Positions 24,901 through 39,900 of a stretch of 64,000 bases of DNA are shown one piece after another. Source of the stretch: Onthophagus taurus (Eukaryota > Arthropoda > Insecta > Coleoptera > Scarabaeidae); assembly GCF_036711975.1 (NCBI RefSeq), contig NC_091976.1, positions 19,468,001 through 19,532,000 on the forward strand, written 5' to 3'. Each line of letters opens with the position of its first letter. Within the stretch, counting starts at the first letter, position 1. The position numbers and the translations under genes are program-made. The notes under the pieces are model-generated. The model ran no database searches and was not told the origin of the DNA. It saw only the letters and a program-made list of their open reading frames with translations.

Positions 24901-27900
24901 GAAACCGTGATAACCGATTTTCTCAACGTAATATTAAAAATCGAAAAAACATATTTGTTGGATTTCGATGAAAACTCATCGCAATTAAGTTATCTTCCCG
25001 ATTACGTCCAAACATTATCAAAAATTGTCGAACAACTCGACTCTTTATCACGTCACGATATCATGGTATTACAAAGGATAACAATCCTTTTAATTCGTCT
25101 TTCACCTTATTTATCGGCGCATCATCCCGATTTTGTAGTTAGCCCAATTTTAATCGCGTTTAATTTCGCGAGGAAATTTTCGAAGAATATATCGAGAGGG
25201 TTTTTACAAAATGTGATTTATGAAGGGATTATTTTTTCTTGCTCTCATCAAATAGCTTACGATTTAAACGAGGAGGAAATTTCTTATAAAGATTATATAA
25301 AACTATGGGTTAATTTAGTGAGCAATAAGAAGATTCAGGGTGAAAAAATTTTAGAGGAAATATTCGACGAGTTGATTATAACTTTGTTTTGTTTATTATC
25401 AAAATTAAATTTAAACATTCAACAAGTTGAATCGTACGAAGTGGATAATGTTGCTAAAATTAGTTTTGAAGCTGTTAATGTTCCCGATTTTAATATTTTT
25501 GTAAACATGGTTGATTTATACGTGGAAATTCTAAAAGCGGCGCCGAAAAATAAATTTTCAAAATGCGTAAAGAAATATTTCGATTTTATAATAACCGAAT
25601 CGAAAAAATCCCCTTTAATTAGCGGCTTTTATAAATTAATTGCAATCGGATTGGAATTATGTAATAATTTAAATTATTTTTCAATCGAACGATTACGCAG
25701 AAACGATATAAAATGTTATTATGATATAATTGAGGATTTCATGAACACGATTATAATTAAAATTGAATCGTATAAAGACGATTTAAAATTATCGTGCTTA
25801 AAGGTTGTTTTAGCAGCACCGGAAGTGTACGTTAAACAAAATTTGAAGCGGTTATCTCCCGCGATTATTTCTTTATTTAATTCGTCAAGGAGTAATTTAA
25901 CTTTGGCTATATCTGGTGTTGATACTTTGGAGTTATGGAATAAATTCTTACCGGCGAAAGAATACGACGATTTTTTAACGGAAATTGTACCAACTTTAGA
26001 TTCTTATTTAAGAAGTAAACCGTTAAGCGAAAACGTTGATACTAGCCATATTAAACAACGTAAAACTAAACAACCTTTGTATCGGAGAAAAATTACGAAA
26101 GTCTCAGAAGGTGATTTATTGCAACTTCAAAAAAAAATTTTATCGTTTTTAGGAAACGTAAATGGAAACGTTTTGTTTTCATTAACAGAAAACAATAATA
26201 AAATCGATGAAGAGAAACTTGGGGATAACTTAAACATTAAAATCGATTTAAATTTCGATACAACAATTACAATTTATATCGAAAAATTTATTCCTCGCGT
26301 TATCGATTTAGCTTTAAATTGTAGCGAAAGAAAATTGCAAATAACAGCATGCGAAACTTTGCATGCTTTTGTGATCGTTTTTCTTGGCACATCTCGAGTT
26401 GATGATCAAAAAAATCTCGATGATCAATTTAAAAAAATGTTTTATCCTTTATTACAATTGGGTTGTTATCTAGACGACACCGTTAAACAAATAATTAAAC
26501 CATTAGTTGAACAATTAATTCATTGGTACTCAACACCCAACCAAAGAAATTCCCCAAAACTTGCAATTTTAATCGAATCACTTTTAGATGCGATTACGCA
26601 AAGAGACGACATTTCTTTACGCGATTTTTCGTGTCATTGCATCCACGAATTAATAAAATATAGCTTGAAATATTGTTCTGGTCGATCAGAAGATGATTAT
26701 TCTAATGTTAGGGTGATTATCCGCAAAATCAAAATGTTTTGTTATCATTCGAATCCGTTAAAAAGATTGGCAGGGTCTTTAATTTTCAATAATATTTACA
26801 CGCTTTTGCGCGAAGAAAATGTTATCGTTGACACTTATTGGTTGGATTTGTTTCAATCTTTAATTTATAATTTAAGCCAAATTGATGAACACGATGAATA
26901 CGATTGTTTGTTAAATACCATAAAAAGTATTGATCACTTAGAGCGAGTATTTAAAGAAAAATCGGGGGTTTTCAATAAATCATCGAGAAATCGTAAACTT
27001 CCTAATGGATTTTTAGATGAAACTTTATCCTCCGTTGTTTCGGCTTCTTTAAATTATCGAAATGCAAAAAATAGAAAGGCTAAAATGAGAATTTATGAAT
27101 TTTATTATAATGTTTCGAAATTTTTGCCTGAGGGAAATAATCAAATTGTATTCTCACCTTATTTTGCTACAAAATCGATTATTTGCGACTCGAAGGATAA
27201 TAATTTTTCGTTTGGGGATGTAATGAGCTTTTTAAAAAAACTTTTGAATGTTTTAGATACTGAATTGTCGATTTATGAACACGAAAAATCTAAACATCTT
27301 TATAAAATCGATCAAAATTTCTTAAAACAACTAAAATTTTACTTCGAATCAATTTATCCATACAATTTAAGCACGATTAACCCAAAAAAATCGAACGTTA
27401 CAGACCTGGATAATATGGTATTTAAAAGATTGAATCACGAGGTGTTGAAATGCTCGATGCAATATTTAATAATTTCATCGTTTTATGAAAACAACGATTT
27501 AATCGAGGAGTTTACGAAAAATTATGGGATTAAATTATTGTCGGAGTTTATTTTTAACGTTTATAACGTTGATTTTGGAGAGGAAGAGATCGTGTGTTTA
27601 TTGAAAAAAGTCGTTAAAGATGATCAAATTAAGTTGTTAACGATGGAAATAAACGAATTTGTTTCTAAATCTTATTCAAACCTGGTTTCAATGAATGAAA
27701 CGATTAGGAAGAAAGAAAAGGATTTTTTGAGGGGGTTAAAACTACTTTTAAAAATCGATTTTTTACCATCGCTTCAAATTGGGAATTATTTAAAAAACAT
27801 TTTACACAAGTCTATTGATAATTTGAAATATAAAGATTCAATCAAGTTAAATGTTGATGCAAAAAAGTATTTTCAATCAATTATTGAGTTAGATCCGGTA

Positions 27901-30900
27901 GGAAATATCGAATATTTATTGAAATGTTTGTGTGAAACTAAAGAAGTTTTAGATGAAGATAAAAATGAGATGATTTCTTTTGGATTATATTTTTATGATA
28001 ATTTTAAAGATTGCTTACTCCCTATTATTTTGCCGTATTTTCAAGTATTTTTCGATATGATTAAATTTAACAGCAATTATCTTTATTTTACAAAAGAAAT
28101 TATTAAATACGCTCTTAACAAAACAATAATTCCTAATATTCGTGGAAAAATCGCAGAAATAATCCTTAATAATTGGAACAATTATTGTTTTAACTCAATT
28201 CCCGACGGTTTACAAACTTTAGAATTAATAACCCAATTAATCAACGACGTCGAAATCAATTCATCCAATAATTTTGTAACAAATTGGATCTTATTATCCT
28301 TCAATTTATTAGATTCGGCAATTTTACCACAGCGTTTATACCAACACATAGAAGAGATCTTAAATGTGTTACCTCTAATCGTAAAATATAAACAATTTGA
28401 AACGTTTAAAGATAAATTAGAGGGAATTAAAAACGATTATTTTGTTGATATAAACGAAATTGATTCGGCCACTTTAGTTATTAACAAATCGTTTCAAATT
28501 TCAATCACATCGAAGTTACAAGAACTTTTTATGTTTTCTTGCGAAATTTACGCAACGTCAAATTTAAAAGAGAACATCAACGTAGAAGAATACATCCAAT
28601 TTTTTATGATTTCCGTTTCAAATGAAGTCCAATCAAGAACTTTAATTAATATCTTCAAGTATTTTGTTACAATATCCGACTTTAACTCATTAAAATCGTT
28701 CGATGTAATCGCATCAAATTTATTGCGGTACTCAACTTACGATGTTTTTGAAAACTTTTATGATGAGTATATCAAAAATATTTTAGTTTTACTCGAAAAA
28801 GATTATATTCAAAAATCAATCGGATTTATTTTAATTAAATGCTTATTTTCGCGAATTGGTAAAAAAGATAAATTAACTAAAGACTTATTTGGAATGTTTG
28901 CACTTTATTTAAAAGAGCCCCCAGAAAATGAATCATCAAGGATATCAAAATGTCATTGTTACAACGCTTTAATAAGCGTCGTTACAAACGGGATTAACTC
29001 CGATTTAAAAGCCTCATATTACAACAAATTGTTTTTCCGCGGTGAAAACGAAAATATCTTATGGAAAAACTTAATCGATTTAAACAACAAATACGTGTTC
29101 CCCATCCTTTTTGATAAACTCCCAGAAAAAACGACACGATTAGTTAATATAAGAACAAAAGAAATAAACCGAAATAATCGCTATCTTGAATCGCAAAGTT
29201 TATATAATAGCACTTTACGCGAAGATTTCCACAGATATGATTTTACAAAGGTTATTATTAGAAGTCAAGAATCGCAGGGATCTCATTTAAATGAAAGCGA
29301 AGAAGTTGAAATGAAAATAATAATCGAAGGCGATGAAATTAGTAATCACGAGTGTATGCCGTATATTAGAGGGTTAATAAAGCGAATTCACGAAGAAAAA
29401 ATTTACGAAAATCACTCAAACGAAATTAATAAAGATTTAAAGAACCCAAAAACCCACGTTAACGTAAAATTATTTTTATTAAAAATAATCGAAAGTGAGG
29501 AAGAAATTTTTAAAGATTTTTCACCGTTATTATCCCCAACGATCATTAATTTAATCGTTGATACAACCGTAGGAAGCGAAATTAATTATTTCATTGGGGA
29601 CTTAATCATAATGTTAACATCTTGGAATAATTTCGATTTCCAAAAACATTCAAACGAAATCTCAAATTTAGTGTTATTTTTCATGGAAAATATTAACCGG
29701 GAACGCAACGACGTTAAAAAGTATCACTTAAATTTATTCAAACTTATCGTTGAAACGTGGAGGAACCACATTAAAGCCCCCACAGATTTTATTTTCGATG
29801 AGTTACAAAAATTAATTAAAACCGAATCGAAAAAGGTCGAAATTATCATCCATTTTTGCTCGATTTTTTTGGCTAACGACATCGAACCTTGGGGGAACGA
29901 GCTACAAAAATTCGTTAAAATCGTCCTTAATTGTTTGCAATCAACGCAAAAATCAATCCAAAAAACTTGCTCCCAAACGATAGGAATGGCGTTAAAATTA
30001 ACCGAAAAGAATCAAAACCGCGATTTTAAAATATTTAAAAAAAAGATTATCGAAAGAATTAACGAAAAGTTCCCTTTTGATAATTATTTAGGATGTTTAC
30101 AAGGCTTTTTAACATCATACCCAGAAATTTGTGACCACCTTTTAAACAAATTAATTTTAGCATTTAATAGTCAGAAAGTAACCCTCGAAACGAAACGGGT
30201 AGCTTTATTAGTATTTTCAGAAAGAACCGAAGCTTTAAATTCCAACCACAATTTCGAATTGCTGCAGAATTTTGAGCAATTCATAAACGACTACGACGAT
30301 GGTTTAAAATTATTAGGAATGAAAGTTATTTTAAAAAGCATCTCAAAAATAAATTTTGATAATAATAAAATCAAATTTAAATCCGCCCTAAATAACCTCT
30401 CAAAATTAATAAACAACAACAATAAAGATTGTAGAAGTTCAATGTACGACATTTTCATAGAAATCAACGAAATAATTAACGATGATGACACCAACAAACT
30501 TTCCTTAGATTGTCTATTAAAAGGATTAAACGATCCCGAAGAAGAAATCCAAAACAAACTCATCGAATTTTTCCTCAAAAAATTACCAAACGAAAACGTC
30601 TCAAAGAAATTCCTTCAAATTTTAACAAAAATGTATAAACCCGAACTTGAAGATCGCTTTTTAAGTTACTCAATCGTATTATTATTAAACAATCTCGATA
30701 TTTCAACGCTTCTTTTTAACACCCCCTTAAGAAACGCCGATTTTTCCGAACGAACTATAACCGATAATTGGCGAGGACGACATTCTTCGTTAGCCCCGTT
30801 ATTCGCGTCAACATATCGTAGTCAACAATCACAAGAAATTGGCAAAACTTCTAACGAAAGTTCGCGGGGAAGCTTTGATTTAAAAGCTACGTTGATGGAT

Positions 30901-33900
30901 TTGGAATTTGAGCCGACTTATCAACCCGATAATGAAAAACGCGAAATGAACGAAAAAGATGATGATGACGATTTAGATGTTGATTTTAAAGATTTTAAAG
31001 TTCCTGCGGTTCCCGGTGCTAAGAAAATGTGGAAACAAAGGTTTCAGAAGGATTCTTCGAAAGTTGAGAGAGGGTTCGCTTTGGGACAATTAACTAAGAA
31101 GGAAAAAATGGAGAAGAAACGAATTGATGATTTGAAGCAACGTCAAGAAAAAGCTGTTATTTACCGGAGATATAGAGATGGTGAAATTCCGGATATTGAA
31201 ATTTGTTTGGCGGATTTAATGGTTCCGTTAAAGAAATTAATTCAGGTTAGTTATTTAAGTTTATTTAACCCTTTAACGTTTTACACAATAATTCTTTTTT
31301 CCTTAACTTCTCTCCCTTTCAAAATCGAGTCTTTAGACCGTGATAACTAGATAACATATGTTATGACTGGTCAAGAAAAAGTCTTAAAAGTACTTTCTTT
31401 ACATATCTAGGCATAAATTTATAAATATTCCGCTCTTTTTCGGATGTTGACATTATCTCTTTCCACAAACAGCATCTTTTACCAGCACCTTGGTAAAAAG
31501 TGTTTCCACGTACATTTACGAGATGTTTTGCAAGTTTGTATACAGATGAGTTAAATGCGCTTATGATAGTCCACACTGTTACGTCTAGCTTATGGATTGC
31601 CATACTGATGCTTGTAGAAACCGGATTTTCTACGGCAACCAATCCGTTGTCTTAACTAGCTCTTTCATCATTCTAATTATGTCATCTGCGAGGTCCTATT
31701 TAATTTCGTGGATGCTTTCTGTCCACCGTCTCGAAGGCAATAACTTTTGACTGCAGACACACTCCACCTGTTTAGTTGGAATCTGGTGGTTTGGCTAATC
31801 TTGACGGATGTCTTCTGCTTTTGCCTTGTTAATAGTCTGCGTCTACTATTTTACATATAATTCCTTCTTTGCTAACGCAAGTGAAAGCGATTGCGGATTT
31901 CAGTTCCTAGTTATGGCTTATGACCACTGCTTACATTGGTAAACCATCCTTTATTTTTTGACGAAAATTGTTTCGACTACACCTCAATATATGTCACCAC
32001 TTTGTCTAGTACTACCGAAATAGTTTTTCACATACTGGTTCTTGAAGGTCTTTTTGTAGTTTGTTTTGTGTTGATCAAGGCTATACAGACGCAGGTGAAG
32101 TCGATATGATGCTTCACTACAAGAAATATTGGTATTCTTCTCTCTGCATCTCCGTAGAAAGGAGCAGCAATGAGTTCGCCGATATTATTGTCAATGCCAA
32201 CTTCTTATCGAACTGTTCGAAAAAATGGCTCGTTTTTTGCGAATATCTCCGGAACCGTTTATCGTACAGAAAACAGCTTTTGTAAGCATTTTCTACTCAT
32301 AATAAGCTAAGTTTTGTGAGAGAAATTTTTTTTTTATTAAAGTCATAATTGGTGAAGATTTTGAAGGGGTAGTGGTTGTTTTTCTCCCCAACTTTTACGC
32401 CACTGGAAAAAGTACGGTTTTGAGACGCCTATTTGAACCGTCAATGTTTTCTACACAAAAAAGGTACTGTAGGTTATGAGCTCTAATGTTGACCGTTTTC
32501 TAGAAAAATCAACTTTTATGTTGAAAAACATGGTCAATTTTTTGAAATAAAAATTTTATTTTACTAAAACTTTAGAACAAGTAACAAAAGCAAATGTTAA
32601 CTTTATAACTGCATAATTAAAAAAAAAAACAATTACAAATCATACACAGTTAAATTAAATGTTGGAAATGTCCGCCGTTAGCTTCAATGCACGCAGCAAT
32701 TCTTCGACGCATTGACTATCTAACACGCAGGAAGATTCCCGGAGCGTTCCGCATTATGTCGCAAGATGTCTCTCAATTCGCTCTCTTAATTGGTCAACAT
32801 TTTCAACTGGAGTACCGTAGAGGGTTCAACACTTACCAGAGGGTAAGTTGATAGAAACTTTTTTTCAAATTTTTGGACAAGCTATCAAATCCTAAAGTGC
32901 TGCGCATATATTATGCAATACCCTGTATATGAGTTAAATGCGCAGTTCACACTGGGACGTTTGGCTTATGAATTGTCACCATAGATTCTTAGTACTACTG
33001 ATGCTTGTATAAACAGGATTTTCTACGGCAAACAATCCGTTGTCTTAACTAACTCTTTCATCATTCTAATTATCTAATCCGCGGGGTCCGTTTAATTTCG
33101 TGGATGCTTTCTGTCCACCATCACGATGGCAAAAACTTTTGACTGCAGGCACACTCCACCTGTTCGATTGGAATCTGGTGGTTTGGTTAATCTTGACTTA
33201 TGTCTTCTGCTATTGCCTTGTTAATCATCTGCGTCTATTTTATCTATAATTTATTCTTTTGTAACGCAAGTTGAAGCGATTGCGGATTTCAGTTCCTAGT
33301 AATGGTTGATGACCACTGCTTACATTGGCGTTTCTGGAAGTCTCGTTTCAGCTATTTCATAGTACCTTCAAAAATCTACAACCAGTAAGTAAAAAACTAT
33401 TTCGACTACACCTAAAGATATGTCTAGTCCTACCGAAATAATTTTTCATATACAGGTTCTTGAAGGATTTTTTGTAGTTTGCTTTGCGTTGATCCAGGTT
33501 ATACAAACGCATTTGAAGTCGATGTGGTGCTTCACTACAAGAAATATTGGTATTATATTCTTCTCTCTGCATCTCCGTAGAAAGGAGCAGCCATGAGTTC
33601 GCCGATATTATTATCATTGCCAACTTCTTATCGAACTGTTCGAAAAAGTGGCTTTGAAAATATCTTAAATCTGTTAAATACAAAAAGAAGGGCAATCAGC
33701 TACTACTCTTCGATGTATTAATGTAGCCGAGATCGCTTGTTACTGTATTGTGTTACAGTATTGAAAACACTTCAGAGTAATCTGTAATGGAGGTAGTGCT
33801 TCAGCCGCAAGCAAATTGGACGCTTGAGTCCGCGGCTTTATACAGAAAAATCTGAAGAATGAAATGTGATCGAGATCAAGCCTTTGCCACAAGCGATCTA

Positions 33901-36900
33901 ACAACATGACTCCTATACCTACTATATAACTGAGGTTGCTTGTGTTATAAAAAATAACCTAAAGGTTAAAATTTGATGAAAGTAAGCCCTAGTCGCAAGC
34001 GAACTTGGGTTTATACTCTAAATTAGTGAAAATAAAACATCACATGTTGTGATGCATAGATAGACCACCAAGACCCGACTCAGGCCTTGGTGGCCTTACA
34101 GTCCAGCAGTCGCAAATTTCACGAGCAATTTGCTATCCTCATCGACTGAATACTCCATTCATCCACACGTGGCCAGCAACTTGCAGCCTTTGAAGCTTGA
34201 TGAGAGTGGTGAGGTCTCGATCCTCAAAGATACTATACAATTCCTCATTGTATCGTATTAGCATCCTATTTCTTCACCAGTCCGAGAATTCGTGATAGCA
34301 GTTTTCTCTCGAAGGCATTAATGATTTTCTCGAATGTCTGTAACAAGATCCACGTTTCATTGCCATCGTCTCTCTGTGGACGTCTTTACATTCGATAATT
34401 GGATGTGTGGAGTAGTATGTTCCATTCATTATCATCATACATATGTCGAGTCTAGCTAACACTTAATGGCGACCTGATGGTGACTACTTAAACACTACCG
34501 TCGCTGGAAGTTTTCTTATTACATATTCTATAGCCAGATTAAAAAGTGTACATGGGCCATCTCTCTGCTTCAGCACAAAGAAAATTTGGAAGCTTGGTGT
34601 CAACTTGCTTTGAATCCTTACTTGGCACGTCAAAATCGTCATAGTAAGCCTTATTAATATGAAGAGTTTTCAAGTATTCCCAATTCCAGCATTATGTTAT
34701 ATAGTACCGTTCTATCAATACTGTCGTATGTCTGCTTAAAATCTACAAATATCTGGTACGTCCATATATAACATCCATGATATATACCGAGCATTTTTCT
34801 AGTATTTCCCAGCGTTTTTCTGCTACACTGTGAATATTTGTCCGTACTTGATCGTTCGGTCCTGAACCCACCTTGATGTTCTTCGATTATATCTTCCGTA
34901 AAGCGTTTAATCCAAGACTTGCACAGCAATGATATCCCTTTGTAATTTTTGCAACAAAGTTTATCGTCCTTTTTGTCTTCTATTCCCGATGACTGTTGGA
35001 AATATTAGCTCCATTTCGTTTTTATATCTCCCGTTGTGTTCCTAAAAAAGCTCGTTCTCGGTTGGAATCTCTGTAAATTGTATCGTTCCTTTTGTTAATG
35101 GCGTCTGGATCATCATCATCAAACCAGTCGTTTCTGTTTTGTTTCTGCCTATGGCTTCCTCTGCGTCTTAATATCATTTTCGGTCGTAAAGCCATTTTTG
35201 ATGGAGAGCCATAGCTGCTCCATTGGTATTTCGTGATGATTGGCTAAAATGGCTATCCAAAGCCGATGTGTATGCGGCCTCGATCGGCTCGTCGGAATGA
35301 AGTATTAACTAAGTAATGGTCAGAGTGGCAGTCAGCACCTCTGTAGGTTTTTACATCCATGATGCTGGAAGCTGCTCTTTTGTCTATAAGAACCTGGTCT
35401 GTTTGGTTAAACGTCCTTCCATCGGATGACGTCCAAGTTCTCTTGTGGATATCATGACGCAGAAGCACGTTGAGCTCACTATGTCATTCGTACTGCAAGC
35501 GTACTCGACCAGGTGTTGACGTTATTGTTACTAATGTCGTGGCGACTGCGTTTCCTCTTGATGTCATTGGAAGGAAATGAGTCATTAATTTTATTTCATC
35601 CTTTTTTGTTAGGAAGTGGGCATTAATAAGCCAAACGTTGAAAAAAGTTGCCTTTATACGAAGTGCGTGCATTCTTTCGTTAATGGATTTAAAGTTTGTG
35701 ATCTGACGTTTAGATGTTGTATTGACGATGAAAGGCAGTCCAAAGTTGCGACTTCCCGATTGCTTGCCAGGTTTAAAGATTGCGTGTGACCTCATATCTG
35801 TTATCTCGCTGCCCAGCCAATTAGTTTCCTGGAGTGCTACTACATTAATGTTGAATATATCAACCTGTTTCATGAGTGATTTAAAAGCTCCAATCCTGTA
35901 CAAAAATCGCACATGCCATGTTCTGAAAGAGTAATCAATTTTCCGTGTGCGGGTCGTTATTCAGTCATGTTTCTTGATGTGGCGTTTCCTTTATTGGGGT
36001 TGGTTTGTCTTTAGCTATCGGAAGAGCGTGCTGAATTTTGTGGACCATATAATATCGTACCACGATATGTTTTTTCTTTAGGCAGCTCGAAATCTGCGCC
36101 GCTACACTTTAAACATTAGGGAGGCAGATAAAATGACTGATGCAGTATTTACCGTGTCTTCTTTTTGATTGCGATGTTTGGTGGTTTGCTGCTAATCCCT
36201 CATAGTGTAGCCATTCTTCTGGCATTCTAAATTCTTTTTGGCACATATCCTTCTTGCTTGTTGGAATCTTCTGTTCCATCTTCTGTTATGGAAGATGATG
36301 CGACGAAGCCTACAGATGCTCGTTCATGTGTCTTCTTCGGATACACTCCCAATTTTCAAGTGTCTTAATCTTCAATCAGTTTCTTAGTGACCAAACCATG
36401 TAGGAATGTTCTTTTCTATGTTGCCAGTTCACAAAAGTATCATCCATGGCATCTTTGGCTGGTACTCTAGTAAATAGAGATTTACTAGACTTCATACTTA
36501 TAATAAGCTTATTGCCATCATCTATAAAACATCATGTATGCTGCGAGTCCAACTATATCCACTTTTGGCCTACTTCCTGATTCTCTACACTAGTGTTAAT
36601 TCGTTAAAGGGTTAAGAGCAATAACAAATTTGAAATATTTAACTGACAGTTTTTTTTAACTTTCAGCATGATTACCACATAGCAGAAATTTTTTATACAT
36701 CGTTCTTTAAGGATATTTTAAAGCAAAATAATGAAGATCAAAACTTCATTTTAGAAATAACAAGTACAATCAACGAAATATTTAAATCCTCAATCACGTA
36801 TAACTCCTATTTTATGAGTTCACTATTAAACGTTATTCTTAAAATCCCGGGAAGTTCGTTTTCACCCGAAACGATTACAACAGTTGCTTCAAATTCCGGT

Positions 36901-39900
36901 CTCATCTCATCTGGTATCCTCATTTTAGAAGAATATTTAATCTCGCAACACAACGTCGAAATTCCATCGAAACGAAAACCTTCCTCAAACGCTAAACTAA
37001 AAATCTGGGTTAATCTAGCGAAGTAAGTTAAAAATGATTTTTATAAGATCTTAAATAAATCAAATATTTCTTTCGTAGCCTTTACAGAGAAATCAAAGAA
37101 TGGGATACTGTAAAAGCTATATTCGTACAAAAAATGGAATGCGAAAACGACGTTTTAAAAGCAATCGATTATGAATCAAAAGGAGAATGGCGAGAAGCCG
37201 AACAATTATACAACAAAGTGTTACAAAATGATCCTTGTTCACAAAGAAGAGATTTTTATTATGAATCATTTTTCAAATGTTACGCTGAAATGTCGAAATG
37301 GGAGGAAATGACCGTGGCAATCCAAAACGTTACTTCCAACAATGTTTGGGAGGATTTATGGGACAACGATTTTAACCAACGTAAACTTTTACCTTGGTAT
37401 ATTTCAGCCGAGTTAAGAAACGGTTTACAAAATCCCGAAATACAAAAAGAGTTTCTTAAAAACTTGAATAATTCCATGAGCACTGAAAAAGCGATTTATT
37501 TAAAACAACATTTCTCTGAAGAATTAGGTTTTATCCATTTAATCAATCAAAACTACCATAAAGCTTTGTATTATATTAAATATAACCTTGAAAAATTTTT
37601 GGATGATTGGCGAAATACGAGTCCTATGTTGGTTAAATTGCGGTCTAATATGATGATAAAAATTGTTAATTCGATCGATTTATTTAATTTTATTAATAAG
37701 ATTAATAACAACGTGATTGAGAATGAAATTGGAGAAGAATGGAGAAAATTTTATCAAATTAACTCGATTTCTATTGTCCCAATTGAATCGAGATATCTTT
37801 ATCGAACGAAATGCTTAAATTTGATTGAAGATCAATCGATTATTGATACGATTAAATTCGATCTTGATGTGAATTTAATAGAAAACGCGGTTAACATGAA
37901 AAATTTTTACGTTGCAAGTAAATATTTCTCAAAAATTCCAGAAAATATAACGAATATTAAGCTGAAATTAGCGTACGCTAAAATGTTAATGCTTAAAAGT
38001 CATTTTCTTCCAATTCAGAGGATTTATCGATATTTTGAGGAATCTTATCGAGTTATTAATAACATAGACACCGAGAACATCGATTTTGATTTAAAATTAT
38101 CAACTTTTCGTGCTTTATACGACATTTTATTTGATTTTGCGAAAAATTCCAATCAATTTGAGTTAGAATTAAAGCAATTAATCCCCGATTTAATTGATTA
38201 TTCCGAAAAAACAATCAAAGAATATGGAGTCAACAAATTAAGAAATATTTTAAGCGGACTCGATTTAGACGATTACAACAAAACAACTTTAAACCTACAA
38301 TTAATCGGGGATTCTTACGTTAAATTGGCGATTTTCTATAAATCTTATGATGATAACGAAAATTATATCACCTCAGTTTTACGATCGATGTATTTTGAAT
38401 CGAAAGAAGGGCGACAAATGTTCCCTTGCTTATTAGATATTAAAAATGTTGAGGAATATAAAGAAACGTTTTTAAAACAATCAGAAAATATCCCAATTTG
38501 GTTATTTATACAATGGATCCCACAATTATTATCGAAAATCGATTCAAATTGCATTTTTGTTATCGACAAAATCATTTTAAAAATCGCCAAATCTTATCCT
38601 CAATCAATAATGTATCCGTACAAATTAAGCAAAGAAAAAGTTGATTTAAATGTTAATTATAACCAAAATTTGAAATTATTATTAAGTGAATTGGATGATT
38701 TATTATTGGATAAAAACGCTGATGATTTAATTGAGGCACTTTCAAGCGTTGTTTCGCCGAAAAGTATTATTACTTCGTGTATAACAGATTTGTTACATTC
38801 TTGTTATTTAAGCGACCAAAATTTGTTTAATTCGCACCTCAACAATTTAAAAACACGTTGTATAAAAACCGATGATCCTTTAAGCAAAATAGGATCAGTT
38901 CAAAAACAAATAATCGAATTAAGTAAAGATTTAATTAAATTAGAAAGGGATAAATTTAACCCTGCAAAATTAATTGAAAAATTGCAATCATTAAAATCCA
39001 ATATTAATAATGTCAAAGAAAAAATACATTCGAGAACTTTATCTTATTTTTCGCCATATTTATCGTTTTTTATGGATAATCAAGAAGATGTTGAGTTAGA
39101 AATCCCCGGACAATATAAAGGTGATCGACCTTTTCCGCAGTATCACGTAAAAATCGCCGGATTTAGCCCGGAAATTTTAATAATGGAATCGAAAAGAACA
39201 CCGATTCGAATAAAAATTATCGGAAATGATGGTAAAGAATACCCATTTCTTATTAAAGTCGGCGAAGATCTTCGCCAAGATCAACGAATTGAACAAATGT
39301 TTACGTTGATGAATGAAGTTTTTAATAGTAACGCAACATGTCGTGAAAGACGATTAAAAATATCAACTTATCAAGTAATTCCTTTAACTAAAAGTTTAGG
39401 ACTAATAGAATGGGTTGAAAATACGATTCCTTTAAGAAAATTTTTAATTAATAATCAAAAATCTGTTAATAAACAACTTGATAATATAAAAACGTTACAT
39501 CAAAATCGTTACTCGCTACCCAAAAATTATTCAAAAGCTTTGATTAAACATAAACCCGAGACTGTTATAAATTTATATCGCGAATTAGTAAACAAAATCC
39601 CAACAGATATATTCCGAAAAGCTTTATGGTCACTAAGCGTCGACTCAGAAAGTTTTATATCGATTCGAACTACTTTTATAACAAGCTATATCTCAACTTG
39701 CATAGCAAATTGGATTTTAGGAATTGGAGATCGCCATTTAGAAAACACACTTATTTGTTTAAACACAGCAAGAACAATCGACATCGATTTTGGGCACGCT
39801 TTCGGTGTTGGAGTTCAAATTCAATCAATTCCAGAATTAGTCCCATTCAGATTAACACCGCATTTAGTTAGTTTAATGCAACCGTTAGAAGAACACGGTT

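Noticed and set aside
31246..31350. Continuation of the long DNA-PKcs frame past 31245
   Set aside because: The frame stays open by chance after a GTTAGT donor. The protein similarity continues directly in the exon starting at 36667.
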